A stretch of 64,000 bases of DNA from Paenibacillus stellifer. GTDB lineage: Bacteria; Bacillota; Bacilli; Paenibacillales; Paenibacillaceae. Of this stretch, positions 1-8,066 are shown one piece after another. Below the pieces are notes generated by a model that saw only the letters and a program-made list of their open reading frames with translations, ran no database searches and had not been told where the DNA came from. A program made the translations under genes and the position numbers. The stretch lies in contig NZ_CP009286.1 of NCBI RefSeq assembly GCF_000758685.1, positions 216,501-280,500 on the forward strand. The letters run 5' to 3'. Every line of letters starts with the position of its first letter. Positions within the stretch are counted from its first letter, which is position 1.

Positions 1-246
1 GTATACGATTATGTAATGAAGTGGCCCGAAACGCAGGCATTCCTGACCAAGCTGCTCGATATGCTGCATTTTCTGATTCCCCAGTATCACAAGGAGGGCA
101 AATCCCAGATCATTATCGGCATCGGCTGTACGGGCGGCAAGCACCGTTCGGTGGCCATAGCGGAATATCTGGGCAAGATGCTCGGGGTCAGTGAGACGGA
201 ATCGGTATCAGTCAGCCACCGGGATGCCGAACGCGACCGGCATTAA
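1..246 (+). CDS. rapZ: RapZ, RNase adapter / P-loop nucleotide-binding protein (3' end only)
   Basis: This is the C-terminal 81 codons of a RapZ (YvcJ) family protein; the 5' end lies outside the window. The reading frame is open from base 1 and contains the diagnostic C-terminal motif [15 protein letters not shown] (about bases 121-165), a conserved ligand-binding loop of the family. In Firmicutes YvcJ is a GTP/ATP-hydrolysing protein; the adapter role in small-RNA decay is known from enterobacteria and need not hold here. It lies just upstream of yvcK and whiA, the usual Gram-positive cluster, and its stop is 16 bases before the yvcK start, so the genes are probably co-transcribed. Confidence 0.93.
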   Translation, partial: VYDYVMKWPETQAFLTKLLDMLHFLIPQYHKEGKSQIIIGIGCTGGKHRSVAIAEYLGKMLGVSETESVSVSHRDAERDRH

Positions 247-262
247 GAGAGAAGGGATCAAC

Positions 263-1243
263 GTGGCTGAACAACCGGGACAGCGCCCGAAAGTCGTCGT
301 TATGGGCGGCGGCACGGGCCTGTCCGTGATGCTCCGCGGCCTCAAAGAGAAGCCGCTTGATATTACCGCCATCGTAACGGTGGCGGATGACGGGGGAAGC
401 TCCGGCATATTGCGCAGTGAGCTGCAGATGCCGCCGCCTGGCGATATCCGCAACGTCCTGACGGCGATGGCGGATGTCGAGCCTTTGATGGCCGAAATTA
501 TGAAGTACCGATTCAGCAGCGGGGAAGGGCTTGCCGGGCACAGTCTCGGCAACCTGATTCTGGCTGCGCTTACCGATATTTCGGGCGATTTTGTCACCGC
601 CGTCCGCGAGATCAACCGCCTCTTCGCCGTAAGAGGCCGGGTTCTGCCCGCAGCGGGCGAAGCGGTGGTGCTGAGCGCCGAGATGGAGGACGGCAGCATC
701 GTCACCGGGGAGTCGAAGATTCCCGAGGCCGGAGGCAAGATCCGGCGCGTCTTTCTCGAACCGCCGGATGTCGAGCCGCTGCCGGAAGCGCTGGAGGCGA
801 TCCGCGAGGCGGACGCCATCCTGCTCGGCCCGGGAAGCCTGTACACCAGCATTCTGCCGAATCTGCTGGTGCCGAAGCTGGCTGAGGCGGTCGTCGCCTC
901 GGATGCGATCAAGATGTTCATCTGCAATGTGATGACCCAGCCGGGCGAGACCGACTATTACACGGTCAGCGACCATCTGCAGGCCGTGTACGATCACATT
1001 GGGCTGCATCTGTTCGATTATGTCATTGTCAACAACGGCGAAATTCCGCCCGAGGTGCAGCAGAAATATGCGGAGAAGGGAGCAAGCCCGGTCGAGCTCG
1101 ACCGGGAGGCGATCGAAGATCCGCGCTACAAGCTGATCGCCGATCGGCTTGTGCTGTTCCGCACCTACCTCCGGCATGATACGGAGAAGCTGAGCCAGCA
1201 TATTTACCAGCTGGTACAGGACTGGATAACACGAAAGAGGTGA
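263..1243 (+). CDS. yvcK: YvcK / gluconeogenesis factor, UDP-sugar-binding protein
   Basis: A 326-residue protein of the YvcK (CofD-like) family. The N-terminal glycine-rich segment [18 protein letters not shown], the VADDGGSSG motif and [10 protein letters not shown] are characteristic. In Bacillus YvcK is needed for growth on gluconeogenic carbon sources and binds UDP-GlcNAc, affecting wall synthesis and cell shape. I chose the GTG at 263 because AGAAGGG lies just upstream; a longer in-frame start at 191 would overlap rapZ and adds residues not typical of the family. The stop overlaps the region just upstream of whiA, indicating an operon. Confidence 0.93.
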   Translation: MAEQPGQRPKVVVMGGGTGLSVMLRGLKEKPLDITAIVTVADDGGSSGILRSELQMPPPGDIRNVLTAMADVEPLMAEIMKYRFSSGEGLAGHSLGNLILAALTDISGDFVTAVREINRLFAVRGRVLPAAGEAVVLSAEMEDGSIVTGESKIPEAGGKIRRVFLEPPDVEPLPEALEAIREADAILLGPGSLYTSILPNLLVPKLAEAVVASDAIKMFICNVMTQPGETDYYTVSDHLQAVYDHIGLHLFDYVIVNNGEIPPEVQQKYAEKGASPVELDREAIEDPRYKLIADRLVLFRTYLRHDTEKLSQHIYQLVQDWITRKR

Positions 1244-1248
1244 GGACC

Positions 1249-2181
1249 TTGTCTTTTGCGGCGCTAACTAAAAAAGAACTGACGATGATCGAGAACGGCC
1301 CTTGCTGCGACAAGGCGGAGATGTCGGCTCTGATCCGGATGAACGGATCGGTGCAGCTCTCGAGCAAACGGATCGTCCTCGATATCTCAACGGAGAATGC
1401 CGCGATCGCAAGGCGGATTTATTCCTTGCTTAAAAAATATTACCAGGTGCATACCGAGCTTCTCGTGCGTAAAAAAATGCGTTTGAAGAAAAATAACGTC
1501 TATATCGTCCGCATCCCCGCCCGGGTGGAGGAGATTCTGAACGATCTCAAGATCGTCTCCCAAGGCTTTGTGTTCAACGACGGTATCGACGAGAGCATAG
1601 TTCGCAAGAACTGCTGCAAACGCGCGTATCTGCGCGGCGCTTTTATGGCGGGCGGCTCGGTCAACAACCCCGAGGGCTCGTCGTATCACCTGGAGATCGC
1701 CTCGATGTACGAGGAGCACTGCAAGGCGCTCGTTGAGCTGGCCGATGTTTTTCATCTCAACGCCCGCTGCATCGAGCGCAAGAAGGGCTTCATTCTGTAT
1801 ATCAAGGAAGGCGAGAAGATCATCGAATTCCTGAATCTGATCGGCGCGCACCAGGCTCTGTTCAAATTCGAGGATGTGCGGATCATGCGCGACATGCGCA
1901 ATTCCGTCAACCGGATTGTGAACTGCGAAACTGCCAATTTGAACAAGACCATCAGCGCGGCAGTACGGCAGATTGAGAACATCAAGTTTCTGGAGAAGGA
2001 AATCGGCCTCGACAAGCTTCCCGACAAGCTGCGGGAGGTGGCGGAGGTTCGTCTGGCCCACCCGGATATCAATTTGAAGGAAGTCGGGGAAATGCTCAAA
2101 GGCACTGTCAGCAAGTCGGGCGTGAATCACCGGCTTCGCAAGATTGATGAGATGGCGGAGAAGCTTCGGGCAGGGGAATGA
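1249..2181 (+). CDS. whiA: WhiA, DNA-binding protein (LAGLIDADG-like domain plus HTH)
   Basis: A 310-residue WhiA protein. The N-terminus ([12 protein letters not shown] after a TTG start) and the segment [14 protein letters not shown] match the family; the middle is the degenerate LAGLIDADG homing-endonuclease-like fold (around [17 protein letters not shown]), and the C-terminus is the WhiA helix-turn-helix ([18 protein letters not shown]...). In Bacillus it influences cell division and chromosome segregation; in actinomycetes it is a sporulation regulator. The TTG at 1249 is preferred over GTG 1240 because GAGGTGAGGA sits at the right distance and the resulting N-terminus fits homologues. 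Its ribosome site overlaps the end of yvcK, so translation is probably coupled. Confidence 0.93.
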   Translation: MSFAALTKKELTMIENGPCCDKAEMSALIRMNGSVQLSSKRIVLDISTENAAIARRIYSLLKKYYQVHTELLVRKKMRLKKNNVYIVRIPARVEEILNDLKIVSQGFVFNDGIDESIVRKNCCKRAYLRGAFMAGGSVNNPEGSSYHLEIASMYEEHCKALVELADVFHLNARCIERKKGFILYIKEGEKIIEFLNLIGAHQALFKFEDVRIMRDMRNSVNRIVNCETANLNKTISAAVRQIENIKFLEKEIGLDKLPDKLREVAEVRLAHPDINLKEVGEMLKGTVSKSGVNHRLRKIDEMAEKLRAGE

Positions 2182-2277
2182 TATTTTTTTGTAGTGTGGA
2201 TTCGGTTATAATGATATAATATGATAAAATTATTGTGAAATTTTTGGGGCATATCTTAATTAGGGGGTAAGCGTTTC

Positions 2278-2547
2278 ATGACAAAGCACCCGGTAGTCGT
2301 CCGGTTGAAGACGGGGCTTCATGCCCGGCCGGCAGCATTGTTCGTCCAGGAAGCCAACAAGTTCTCGTCCGAGATTTTCGTTGAGAAAGAAGATAAAAAA
2401 GTGAATGCCAAGAGCATCATGGGGATTATGAGCCTCGCGATCAGCTCCGGTACGGAAATCTTCATCAGCGCGGAAGGCGCGGACGCCGATCAAGCTGTAG
2501 CCGCCCTGACAGGACTTGTCAGCAAGGAAGAGCTGGAGAATCAGTAA
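2278..2547 (+). CDS. HPr-family phosphocarrier, Crh-like locus but with His15
   Basis: An 89-residue HPr-fold protein. It has His15 in GLHARPA (the PEP-PTS phosphorylation site) and Ser46 in NAKSIMGIMSL (the HPr kinase site). Location after yvcK-whiA and the sequence style (RLKTGL.ARPAALFVQEAN, KKVNAKSIMG) are those of Bacillus Crh, the catabolite-repression HPr paralogue that has Gln15 and cannot take part in sugar uptake. Here the histidine is kept, so the protein could do both jobs: PTS phosphotransfer and, when phosphorylated on Ser46, CcpA co-repressor. A GGGGG ribosome site precedes the ATG. It is followed by a terminator, closing the cluster. Whether another ptsH exists cannot be seen here. 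Confidence 0.9.
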   Translation: MTKHPVVVRLKTGLHARPAALFVQEANKFSSEIFVEKEDKKVNAKSIMGIMSLAISSGTEIFISAEGADADQAVAALTGLVSKEELENQ

Positions 2548-2623
2548 TAGTCGCAGTCTGAACCCTCTTTGCAATAGGATGTCCGGCAGCGGTTCACCCG
2601 TTGTCCAGGCACTTGAACAGGAA

Positions 2624-2656
2624 GGCCGGCGATACGCAGGTATCGCCCAACCGGCC
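2624..2656 (+). other. Long imperfect hairpin downstream of the HPr gene
   Basis: GGCCGG + CGATAC, a GCAG loop, then GTATCG and CCGGCC form a two-part stem interrupted by a small bulge (CCCAA on one side). It lies between the HPr stop and the terminator at 2671 and may protect the mRNA 3' end. It has no T-run of its own. Confidence 0.5.
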
Positions 2657-2670
2657 GCATTATTGAAGAA

Positions 2671-2697
2671 AAGCCCTGAAAGGGCTTTTTTATTTTG
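2671..2697 (+). terminator. Intrinsic terminator of the rapZ-yvcK-whiA-HPr operon
   Basis: AAGCCCT-GA-AAGGGCTT stem followed by TTTTTATTTT. Confidence 0.85.
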
Positions 2698-2797
2698 GTA
2701 TAAGGCGATGAATAAAGGTGTGCAACTTTTGCCAATCCTGTCCGTCTAGAAGGTACAATCGCAAAAACATGCGAACGACAAGGGAGGATGGCAATAT

Positions 2798-3553
2798 ATG
2801 AAGAAGTGGATCAAGCCGGCTGCGGCCGTTTTTATCGCAGGTAGTGTACTGGCGGGTGGAGCAATAGCAGGTGGAATTGTTGACAGACCGCAGAAGGCTT
2901 ACGCTGAAGAAGTGCAGAAGAATGTGGTGAGTGTCCTCGGCAAGGGAGAGCTCTCCATGAAGCCGGATGTCGTCTATCTGTCGATCGGAGCGGACAGCTC
3001 GGCGTCTACTGCCCAGGAAGCCCAGAAGAGCAACGCCGCCAAGATTTCGAAAGTAACGGCGCTGCTGAAGAATACCTGGGGAATCAGCGACAAGGACATT
3101 CAGACCGCCGAATTCTATGTGCAGCCGAACTATACGTACAATGACAAAGAGGGTCAGCAGGTAAAAGGGTACAACGCGCATCATGTCCTCCAGGTGACTT
3201 ACCGGGATCTGGACAAGGTAGGCTCGCTGCTTGACGCGGCTTCCGCAGCCGGCGCGAACAACCTCGGCAGCGCCCGCTTCGCCGTCGAGGATACTTCAGC
3301 CTTCGAAGCACAGGTCATTGAGAAAGCGATGGCGAACGCCGACGTCAAGGCAGGCGCGATTGCCAAAGCCGCCAAGCGGAGCCTCGGACAGGTTCTGTCC
3401 GTGAGCCAGGTCGACAATGCCGCACCGCCGGTTCTGTATGCCCAGAGCGAGAGCCTGATGAAGTCATCCGCCGCCGACGCCGGCAGCACGGAAGTTCAGG
3501 CGGGAGAAGTGAAGATCACGACTCAGCTCAGCGTCATCTATCAATTGAACTAA
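2798..3553 (+). CDS. Secreted SIMPL-domain (DUF541) protein
   Basis: A 251-residue exported protein. Residues 1-36 are a typical signal peptide (MKKW, hydrophobic stretch, AYAEE cleavage region). The rest is a SIMPL/DUF541 domain: it starts VVSVLGKGELSMKPDVVYLSIGADSSAST and ends with the alternating beta pattern GEVKITTQLSVIYQL. The family (BP26/OMP28-like in Gram-negatives, YggE in E. coli) forms oligomeric channel-like or stress-protective assemblies; the exact role in Firmicutes is not known. AGGGAGG precedes the ATG. It is a single-gene unit, with a terminator before and after. Confidence 0.85.
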   Translation: MKKWIKPAAAVFIAGSVLAGGAIAGGIVDRPQKAYAEEVQKNVVSVLGKGELSMKPDVVYLSIGADSSASTAQEAQKSNAAKISKVTALLKNTWGISDKDIQTAEFYVQPNYTYNDKEGQQVKGYNAHHVLQVTYRDLDKVGSLLDAASAAGANNLGSARFAVEDTSAFEAQVIEKAMANADVKAGAIAKAAKRSLGQVLSVSQVDNAAPPVLYAQSESLMKSSAADAGSTEVQAGEVKITTQLSVIYQLN

Positions 3554-3567
3554 ACTTCGGTACAGCA

Positions 3568-3612
3568 GGGCTTTTACCGCATCCGTCTGGAGGTGGTAAA
3601 GGCCTTTTTTAT
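3568..3612 (+). terminator. Intrinsic terminator after the SIMPL-domain gene
   Basis: GGCTTTTACC pairs with GGTGGTAAAGGCC across a short loop, followed by TTTTTTAT. Confidence 0.75.
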
Positions 3613-3806
3613 CGTAAAAAGGATTTTATCGACGGTTGAGCACTGTTTCTTTTGTTTAGCAAATTGTCATAAGCATCCGCCATATGGGGAGCAACGATGA
3701 AGGAATTGTAAGCGGATATGTAACCCTTGGTCTGCCTTCTTGTCTATATAATGGAAGAGCGGTGTTATTCCCGACATACTCTCACATGAAGAAAGGAACA
3801 TCAGTT

Positions 3807-4907
3807 ATGAATCTGAACAATCGAATTACGCGCATCCTGGGAGTCGGCTTGCTGTCGGCTGGTCTGCTGGCGGGAGGAACCATTCTTCCAGCTAATCATA
3901 GCTGGGCCGCGTCGGCCGCGTCCAAGACCGGTCAAACGTCCATCGTTCTGAAAGTCAACGGCAAGATTAGCACCCAGCAGGGAATCTACCAGAACGGGAA
4001 GGTGTGGATTCCGGTATCCTTTTTGAACAAAACCCTTGGCATGCCTCTGTCATATGATAAAGCGGATAGTTCGTATACAATCGGCAAAGGAACGAACCCG
4101 CTCAAGCTGAGCGTTAACGAATACGGGGTCTTTCTTGCAGTGAACGGCCACTATTTGTCAGAATATGACGGTCTGAACTACGGCGGCCATCTCTATGTGC
4201 CGTTCGGTGTACTGAACGATTATCTTGGATATAAGGGCGATTTCAGCAAGTCGGAGGGCAGACTGAATATTACAAGCCGCAAGCTGAATGCTCTCACCGT
4301 TACAACAGAGACTTATGCTAAAACAACCGAAGGATATACGATCAACCTGAAATATCCGCAGATTGCGGGACTGACCAATGCGGAAGCTCAGAAGGCCATC
4401 AACAACACGCTGAAACAGACCTTCCAGACTTTCTCCAACTCCATTAATAGTTCACTGAAAGAGAGAGATGAGGATATCCGGCCCTATGATTTTGAGTCCG
4501 ATTATGTTGTCACTTACAACGAGAACGGCGTGCTGAGTCTGGTGATGGACCAGTATGAATACTTGGGAGGCGCCCATGGCGGGACTTATCGGCAAGGGTT
4601 CACCTTCTCTCTGAAGGACGGCAAGCGCCTGCTTCTCGGTGATCTGTTCGGAGCCAATCCGAATTACAAGAAACTGCTGAACACCAAGGTGAGCGAGGCT
4701 TTTAAGAAGAGTCGGGATTACTATGGATACACTGGCGGATTTACGGGTCTTCAGACGGAAAAATACTTCTATGTGCAAGAAGGCCGGGTGACGCTGTTCT
4801 TCCAGCAGTATGATTATACGCCGTACGCCGCAGGATTTCCGCAATTCACATTTAGCTTCAAGGACATTCTTCCTGACGGAAGCAGTCCGTTCGACCGGTT
4901 GAAATAA
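3807..4907 (+). CDS. Exported stalk-domain / DUF3298 (PdaC-like) protein
   Basis: A 366-residue exported protein with signal peptide at residues 1-34 (MNLNNRITRILGVGLL..., cleavage after SWAASA). Residues about 45-155 form a copper-amine-oxidase-N-like 'stalk' domain (KVNGKISTQQGIYQNGKVWIPVSFLNK), common in Paenibacillus exoproteins. The C-terminal half has the DUF4163/DUF3298 pair seen in PdaC and anti-sigma-V-type proteins (YLGGAHGGTY is the family hallmark). Function in wall or envelope sensing is only an inference. ATG 3807 is chosen because AAAGGA precedes it; upstream in-frame ATGs (3684, 3786) lack a ribosome site and add residues ahead of the signal peptide. Confidence 0.85.
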   Translation: MNLNNRITRILGVGLLSAGLLAGGTILPANHSWAASAASKTGQTSIVLKVNGKISTQQGIYQNGKVWIPVSFLNKTLGMPLSYDKADSSYTIGKGTNPLKLSVNEYGVFLAVNGHYLSEYDGLNYGGHLYVPFGVLNDYLGYKGDFSKSEGRLNITSRKLNALTVTTETYAKTTEGYTINLKYPQIAGLTNAEAQKAINNTLKQTFQTFSNSINSSLKERDEDIRPYDFESDYVVTYNENGVLSLVMDQYEYLGGAHGGTYRQGFTFSLKDGKRLLLGDLFGANPNYKKLLNTKVSEAFKKSRDYYGYTGGFTGLQTEKYFYVQEGRVTLFFQQYDYTPYAAGFPQFTFSFKDILPDGSSPFDRLK

Positions 4908-4938
4908 TCTGTAGACCGATGGGCATTCCCCGTTCCGC

Positions 4939-4986
4939 AGCGCCAACTCCATTCATATGCTGAATGGTGACGAGCCTTAGGGCGCT
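4939..4986 (+). other. Stem-loop abutting the ribosome site of the SGNH hydrolase gene
   Basis: Outer stem AGCGCC (4939-4944) / GGCGCT (4981-4986), inner stem CCATTCA / TGAATGG (4949-4955 / 4961-4967). The AGGAGGGG ribosome site starts at the next base, so the fold could influence translation. No further evidence. Confidence 0.4.
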
Positions 4987-4999
4987 AGGAGGGGAAACC

Positions 5000-5644
5000 T
5001 TGGTTTATCAATATACAGCGTTAGGGGATTCACTGACGACGGGATTCGGGGCCTTGCCGGGAAGCGGATTCGTTCCTGTCTACCGGCGGATGTCGGAGGT
5101 GGCACTGCGCTCCTTCGTGGCTTATACGAATCTGGGAATCAACGGGCTAACGACATCCGAGCTGGAGCAGCGGGTCCGCCACCATCCGTTGTTCCGCCAA
5201 TCGATTCGCGAAGCTGATCTTATCACGATCTCGATCGGTGGCAATGACTTGATTCATGCCGCACGGGAAGCGAGCGGCCAGAGCCGTTCTTCCCAGGCGG
5301 TATTCGACCGGGCGCTTCAGGAATCCAAAGGGCATCTGGCAGCGGTCATGAGCCGGATTTATCAGGAGAAGCAAGGAGCTTCGAATCCGTGGCTGGTGCG
5401 AATCGTCGGGCTGTACAATCCATATCCGCAGATGGCCGGCGCCTCGGACTGGGTGCAGCGGTTCAACCGCCAGCTGGCGAAATACTGCGGACGGGAGTGT
5501 GCTTTCGCCGACATTTACGAAGCGTTCGCGGGACATGAGCGGGAGCTTCTGTCCATCGACCGCCTTCATCCGAACGGCAGAGGCTACCGCCTGATCGCAG
5601 AGCGGCTGCAGAGCTTGGGATACAGCCGGCTGCTCCGTTCCTGA
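5000..5644 (+). CDS. SGNH/GDSL-family hydrolase (lipase/esterase)
   Basis: A 214-residue SGNH hydrolase. Block I is ALGDSLTTGFGA (nucleophile Ser11), block III is ISIGGNDL, block V is IDRLHPNGRGY with the catalytic Asp-His pair. This matches the family of small intracellular or secreted carboxylesterases such as B. subtilis YpmR. No convincing signal peptide is present. The TTG at 5000 follows AGGAGGGG by five bases and gives the N-terminus MVYQYTALGDS expected for the family; a start at 4964 has no ribosome site. It ends at a terminator shared with the convergent clpP. Confidence 0.88.
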   Translation: MVYQYTALGDSLTTGFGALPGSGFVPVYRRMSEVALRSFVAYTNLGINGLTTSELEQRVRHHPLFRQSIREADLITISIGGNDLIHAAREASGQSRSSQAVFDRALQESKGHLAAVMSRIYQEKQGASNPWLVRIVGLYNPYPQMAGASDWVQRFNRQLAKYCGRECAFADIYEAFAGHERELLSIDRLHPNGRGYRLIAERLQSLGYSRLLRS

Positions 5645-5667
5645 TTCTTAATTCAATAGGTAAAAAA

Positions 5668-5715
5668 GAGGGCGCATCGGCAAGCAGCATCAATTCTGCT
5701 TGCGGAAGCGCCCTC
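5668..5715. terminator. Bidirectional terminator between SGNH gene and clpP
   Basis: GAGGGCGC (5668-5675) / GCGCCCTC (5708-5715) with an inner GCAAGCAG/CTGCTTGC stem. A-run on the left and T-rich stretch on the right allow use from both strands; the minus-strand U tract is the stronger. Confidence 0.85.
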
Positions 5716-5752
5716 TTGATTTATTTTTGCCAGTGTGTCGCGAAATTATGTC

Positions 5753-6349
5753 TTATACGCCGACGGCAATTGGCTTCTCGATGACTTTGTCCACCAGGCC
5801 GTAAGCTGCGGCATCAGCTGCGCTCATGAAGTAGTCACGGTCGGTATCCTTCTCAATGCGCTCCAGCGGCTGTCCACTGCGTTCCGCCAGAATCTGGTTC
5901 AGCTTGTCGCGCATTTTCAGAATGCGGCGGGCACGGATTTCAATATCGGAAGCCTGTCCTTGCGCTCCGCCCAGCGGCTGGTGAATCATGATTTCGCTGT
6001 TAGGCAGCGCGTAGCGCTTGCCGATCGCGCCTGCTGTCAGCAGGAAGGCGCCCATGGAGGCGGCCATGCCGACGCAGATCGTGGAGACATCAGGCTTAAT
6101 GTACTGCATCGTATCGAAGATGGCCATCCCTGCGGTGATGGAACCGCCCGGGCTGTTAATGTACAAAGAAATATCCTTCTCCGGGTCCTCGGCGGCCAGG
6201 AAGAGCATTTGTGCGATAATGGAATTGGCTACCACGTCATTAACCTCGGTTCCAAGGAAAATGATGCGGTCCTTCAGCAGGCGGGAATAGATGTCATAAG
6301 CCCGCTCGCCGCGGTTGCTTTGTTCAACGACCATAGGAATGTAACTCAC
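5753..6349 (-). CDS. clpP: ClpP, ATP-dependent Clp protease proteolytic subunit
   Basis: A 198-residue ClpP serine protease, usual family length. Catalytic Ser98 lies in GMAASMGAF, His123 in [11 protein letters not shown], and the Asp follows in EKDTDRD. It forms the tetradecameric protease core that works with ClpX/ClpC in the cytoplasm. The GTG at 6349 follows AGGAGG by eight bases and gives [19 protein letters not shown], the standard N-terminus; a longer ATG start at 6397 overlaps the probable promoter. Two tandem CtsR operators lie upstream, so expression should rise on heat or protein-folding stress when CtsR is removed. Single-gene unit facing the SGNH gene. Confidence 0.96.
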   Translation of the reverse strand: MSYIPMVVEQSNRGERAYDIYSRLLKDRIIFLGTEVNDVVANSIIAQMLFLAAEDPEKDISLYINSPGGSITAGMAIFDTMQYIKPDVSTICVGMAASMGAFLLTAGAIGKRYALPNSEIMIHQPLGGAQGQASDIEIRARRILKMRDKLNQILAERSGQPLERIEKDTDRDYFMSAADAAAYGLVDKVIEKPIAVGV

Positions 6350-6395
6350 GTGGAAAACCTCCTCATGAAATGTCAGATGGATTTCGTACAGCTTC

Positions 6396-6401
6396 ATTAT
6401 A
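6396..6401 (-). promoter_or_regulatory. Probable -10 box of clpP
   Basis: TATAAT on the minus strand, 47 bases upstream of the clpP GTG; the -35 region is weak (no TTGACA match), consistent with a regulated promoter next to the CtsR operators. Confidence 0.5.
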
Positions 6402-6443
6402 CTGTTACCGTATTAACCACATGATAAACAAATCCAAACAAAA

Positions 6444-6460
6444 AGTCAAAGAAAGTCAAA
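6444..6460 (-). promoter_or_regulatory. CtsR operator 1 upstream of clpP
   Basis: AGTCAAAGAAAGTCAAA on the plus strand, an exact match to the CtsR heptad repeat consensus (A/G)GTCAAANAN(A/G)GTCAAA. CtsR represses clp genes under non-stress conditions. Confidence 0.85.
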
Positions 6461-6465
6461 CAAAA

Positions 6466-6482
6466 AGTCAGAGAAAGTCAAA
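6466..6482 (-). promoter_or_regulatory. CtsR operator 2 upstream of clpP
   Basis: AGTCAGAGAAAGTCAAA, one mismatch from the CtsR consensus, repeated 22 bp after operator 1. The two sites form a 22-bp tandem duplication with one base difference. Confidence 0.75.
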
Positions 6483-6492
6483 TGCGGGATAC

Positions 6493-6518
6493 AAAAAAGC
6501 GCCACATTTAATGGCGCT
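6493..6518 (-). terminator. Intrinsic terminator of the tRNA-Arg transcript
   Basis: On the minus strand AGCGCCA, seven-base loop, TGGCGCT then TTTTTTGT; located 36 bases past the tRNA 3' end. Confidence 0.8.
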
Positions 6519-6553
6519 GGTTGAATAATCAAGGTTTGGTTAAAGATGTAATG

Positions 6554-6628
6554 TGGCGCGCCCGCCAAGAATCGAACTTGGATCTCAGGCTTCGGAGGCC
6601 TACGTCATATCCATTGGACCACGGGCGC
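6554..6628 (-). tRNA. tRNA-Arg, anticodon CCG
   Basis: Cloverleaf on the minus strand: acceptor GCGCCCG pairs with CGGGCGC, anticodon stem TAGGC/GCCTG with loop CTCCGAA (anticodon CCG, reads CGG), T arm CCAAG-TTCGATT-CTTGG. Discriminator G and a genome-encoded CCA end are present at 6557-6554. Confidence 0.93.
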
Positions 6629-6784
6629 AACAGAAATTATTATAATCTAAATTTCAAATGAATGCAACTCCCCTGTTCATAAACCTTTTTTCTCGCATAA
6701 GTGGACAAGAACCCCCTGTCAGAGCAATGAAAAATAGGCTATGAATAAGAAAGAAAGACCTAGTGAATTCTAATTTGGGAGCCC

Positions 6785-6813
6785 TTGCGCTTAGTGCAAT
6801 ATTTGGGTAGAAT
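6785..6813 (+). promoter_or_regulatory. SigA-type promoter of the cggR-glycolysis operon
   Basis: TTGCGC (6785-6790), 17-base spacer, TAGAAT (6808-6813). It lies directly in front of the CggR operator. Confidence 0.75.
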
Positions 6814-6819
6814 AGGTGG

Positions 6820-6856
6820 TGGGACTTAAAAAGTTAACCCGGGACGTTTTAAGACC
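6820..6856 (+). promoter_or_regulatory. CggR operator
   Basis: Two GGGAC half sites at 6821-6825 and 6841-6845, exactly 20 bp (two helical turns) apart, each followed by an A/T-rich stretch and an AGTT/AGAC element, as in the Bacillus CggR operator. It overlaps the transcription start region, so CggR bound there would block the operon until fructose-1,6-bisphosphate accumulates. Confidence 0.7.
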
Positions 6857-6902
6857 ATAGAGAAGGGGAAAAAGAGAAAGACGAAGTTGCAGGAGTGAAA
6901 GC

Positions 6903-7934
6903 ATGCGTAATTTATTAGAAATCCAAAAGCAGCTTCTGCCTGATCTCATGGAAACCCTCAAAAGACGGTACACGATTCTTCATCAGATCTTGTTGTCCGA
7001 TATTATCGGCCGCCGAACGCTCGCCGCTTCGCTCAATATGACGGAACGGGTGTTGCGTGCGGAGACAGACCTTCTGAAGTCGCAGGGGCTCATCGAGATC
7101 GAGAGCGTAGGCATGCGAATCAGCGATGCTGGCAGGAATCTGCTTGATATGCTGGAGCCTGTGGCCAAGAGTTTGTTCGGCCTTGAGGACTTGGAAGAGA
7201 AGATCCGTTCGAGCTACGGACTGAAGAAGGTAATTGTGGTTCCGGGAGACTGCGAAGTTTCCCCGTTCACCAAGAGAGAGCTCGGAAGAGCCGGATCGAA
7301 GGCGCTCTTGGGAGTGCTGCGAACTGACGACACGGTCGCCGTTACAGGCGGTTCCACCCTGTCGGAAGTGGCGGAGCAGATGAGTGCGCCCTTGAATTTG
7401 TCCTGCCGCGAGACGCTGATTGTACCGGCGCGCGGAGGTCTTGGGGAGAGTATGGAGATTCAAGCGAACACGATCGCCTCGACGATGGCCAAACGGCTGG
7501 GCGCGCATTACCGGCTGCTGCATGTACCGGACTTGCTCAGCGAGGAAGCCTATCAGTCGCTGGCGCATGAGCCGAATATCGCCGAAATCGTTCAGATTAT
7601 ACGGCGGTCGCGTGTCATTGTGCACGGAATCGGAGATGCGCTGGAGATGACCCGCAGACGGAGGCTCGACCGTGAGACGGTTGAGAAGATTCGGGCGGCG
7701 GGCGCGGTGGCGGAATCCTTCGGCCATTACTTCAATGAACAGGGCGAAGTGGTTCATTCGATGCTGACAATGGGTCTTCGGCTTGAAGACATCGTCAGAA
7801 CGGAAATCGTGATCGGAATTGCCGGAGGCAAGCGTAAGGCCAAGGCCATCCACGCCGTCCTGCGGTTTGGCCAGGAGAATATACTTGTTATCGATGAAGC
7901 GGCTGCCGAAGAAATTGTCAGGGAAATCGGCTGA
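6903..7934 (+). CDS. cggR: CggR, central glycolytic genes regulator
   Basis: A 343-residue SorC/DeoR-type repressor. The N-terminus (residues about 1-90) is a winged-helix DNA-binding domain with an HTH around RRTLAASLNMTERVLRAETDLLKSQGL; the rest is the sugar-phosphate-binding domain of the SorC family (VAVTGGSTLSEVAEQM and IVHGIGDALEM line the ligand site). In Bacillus CggR is relieved by fructose-1,6-bisphosphate and is the first gene of the gapA operon, the same arrangement seen here. AGGAG precedes the ATG. Autoregulation through the operator at 6820-6856 is expected. Confidence 0.94.
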   Translation: MRNLLEIQKQLLPDLMETLKRRYTILHQILLSDIIGRRTLAASLNMTERVLRAETDLLKSQGLIEIESVGMRISDAGRNLLDMLEPVAKSLFGLEDLEEKIRSSYGLKKVIVVPGDCEVSPFTKRELGRAGSKALLGVLRTDDTVAVTGGSTLSEVAEQMSAPLNLSCRETLIVPARGGLGESMEIQANTIASTMAKRLGAHYRLLHVPDLLSEEAYQSLAHEPNIAEIVQIIRRSRVIVHGIGDALEMTRRRRLDRETVEKIRAAGAVAESFGHYFNEQGEVVHSMLTMGLRLEDIVRTEIVIGIAGGKRKAKAIHAVLRFGQENILVIDEAAAEEIVREIG

Positions 7935-8009
7935 TAGAAATCTTTCCGCAGTTGCCTAATTATGGCGAGCATTAGCATTTATTATGCATTATACTTAACT
8001 TGTTGTCTT

Positions 8010-8028
8010 GACGAGCCTATGGCTTGTC
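8010..8028 (+). other. Stem-loop between cggR and gapA
   Basis: GACGAGCC-TAT-GGCTTGTC, an 8-bp stem (one G-T pair) 38 bases before gapA. In B. subtilis the cggR-gapA mRNA is cleaved near such a hairpin, which stabilises the gapA part; that role is inferred here. Confidence 0.45.
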
Positions 8029-8066
8029 TTGAATAAATAAAAACGAAATTTAGGAGGAACTATTCA

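Noticed and set aside
2264..2278. Possible cre (CcpA) site in GGTAAGCGTTTCAT before the HPr gene
   Set aside because: Two mismatches at key positions and it overlaps the ribosome site.
8007..8035. Second promoter (TTGACG) directly before gapA
   Set aside because: No acceptable -10 at the right spacing; the element looks more like the processing hairpin.
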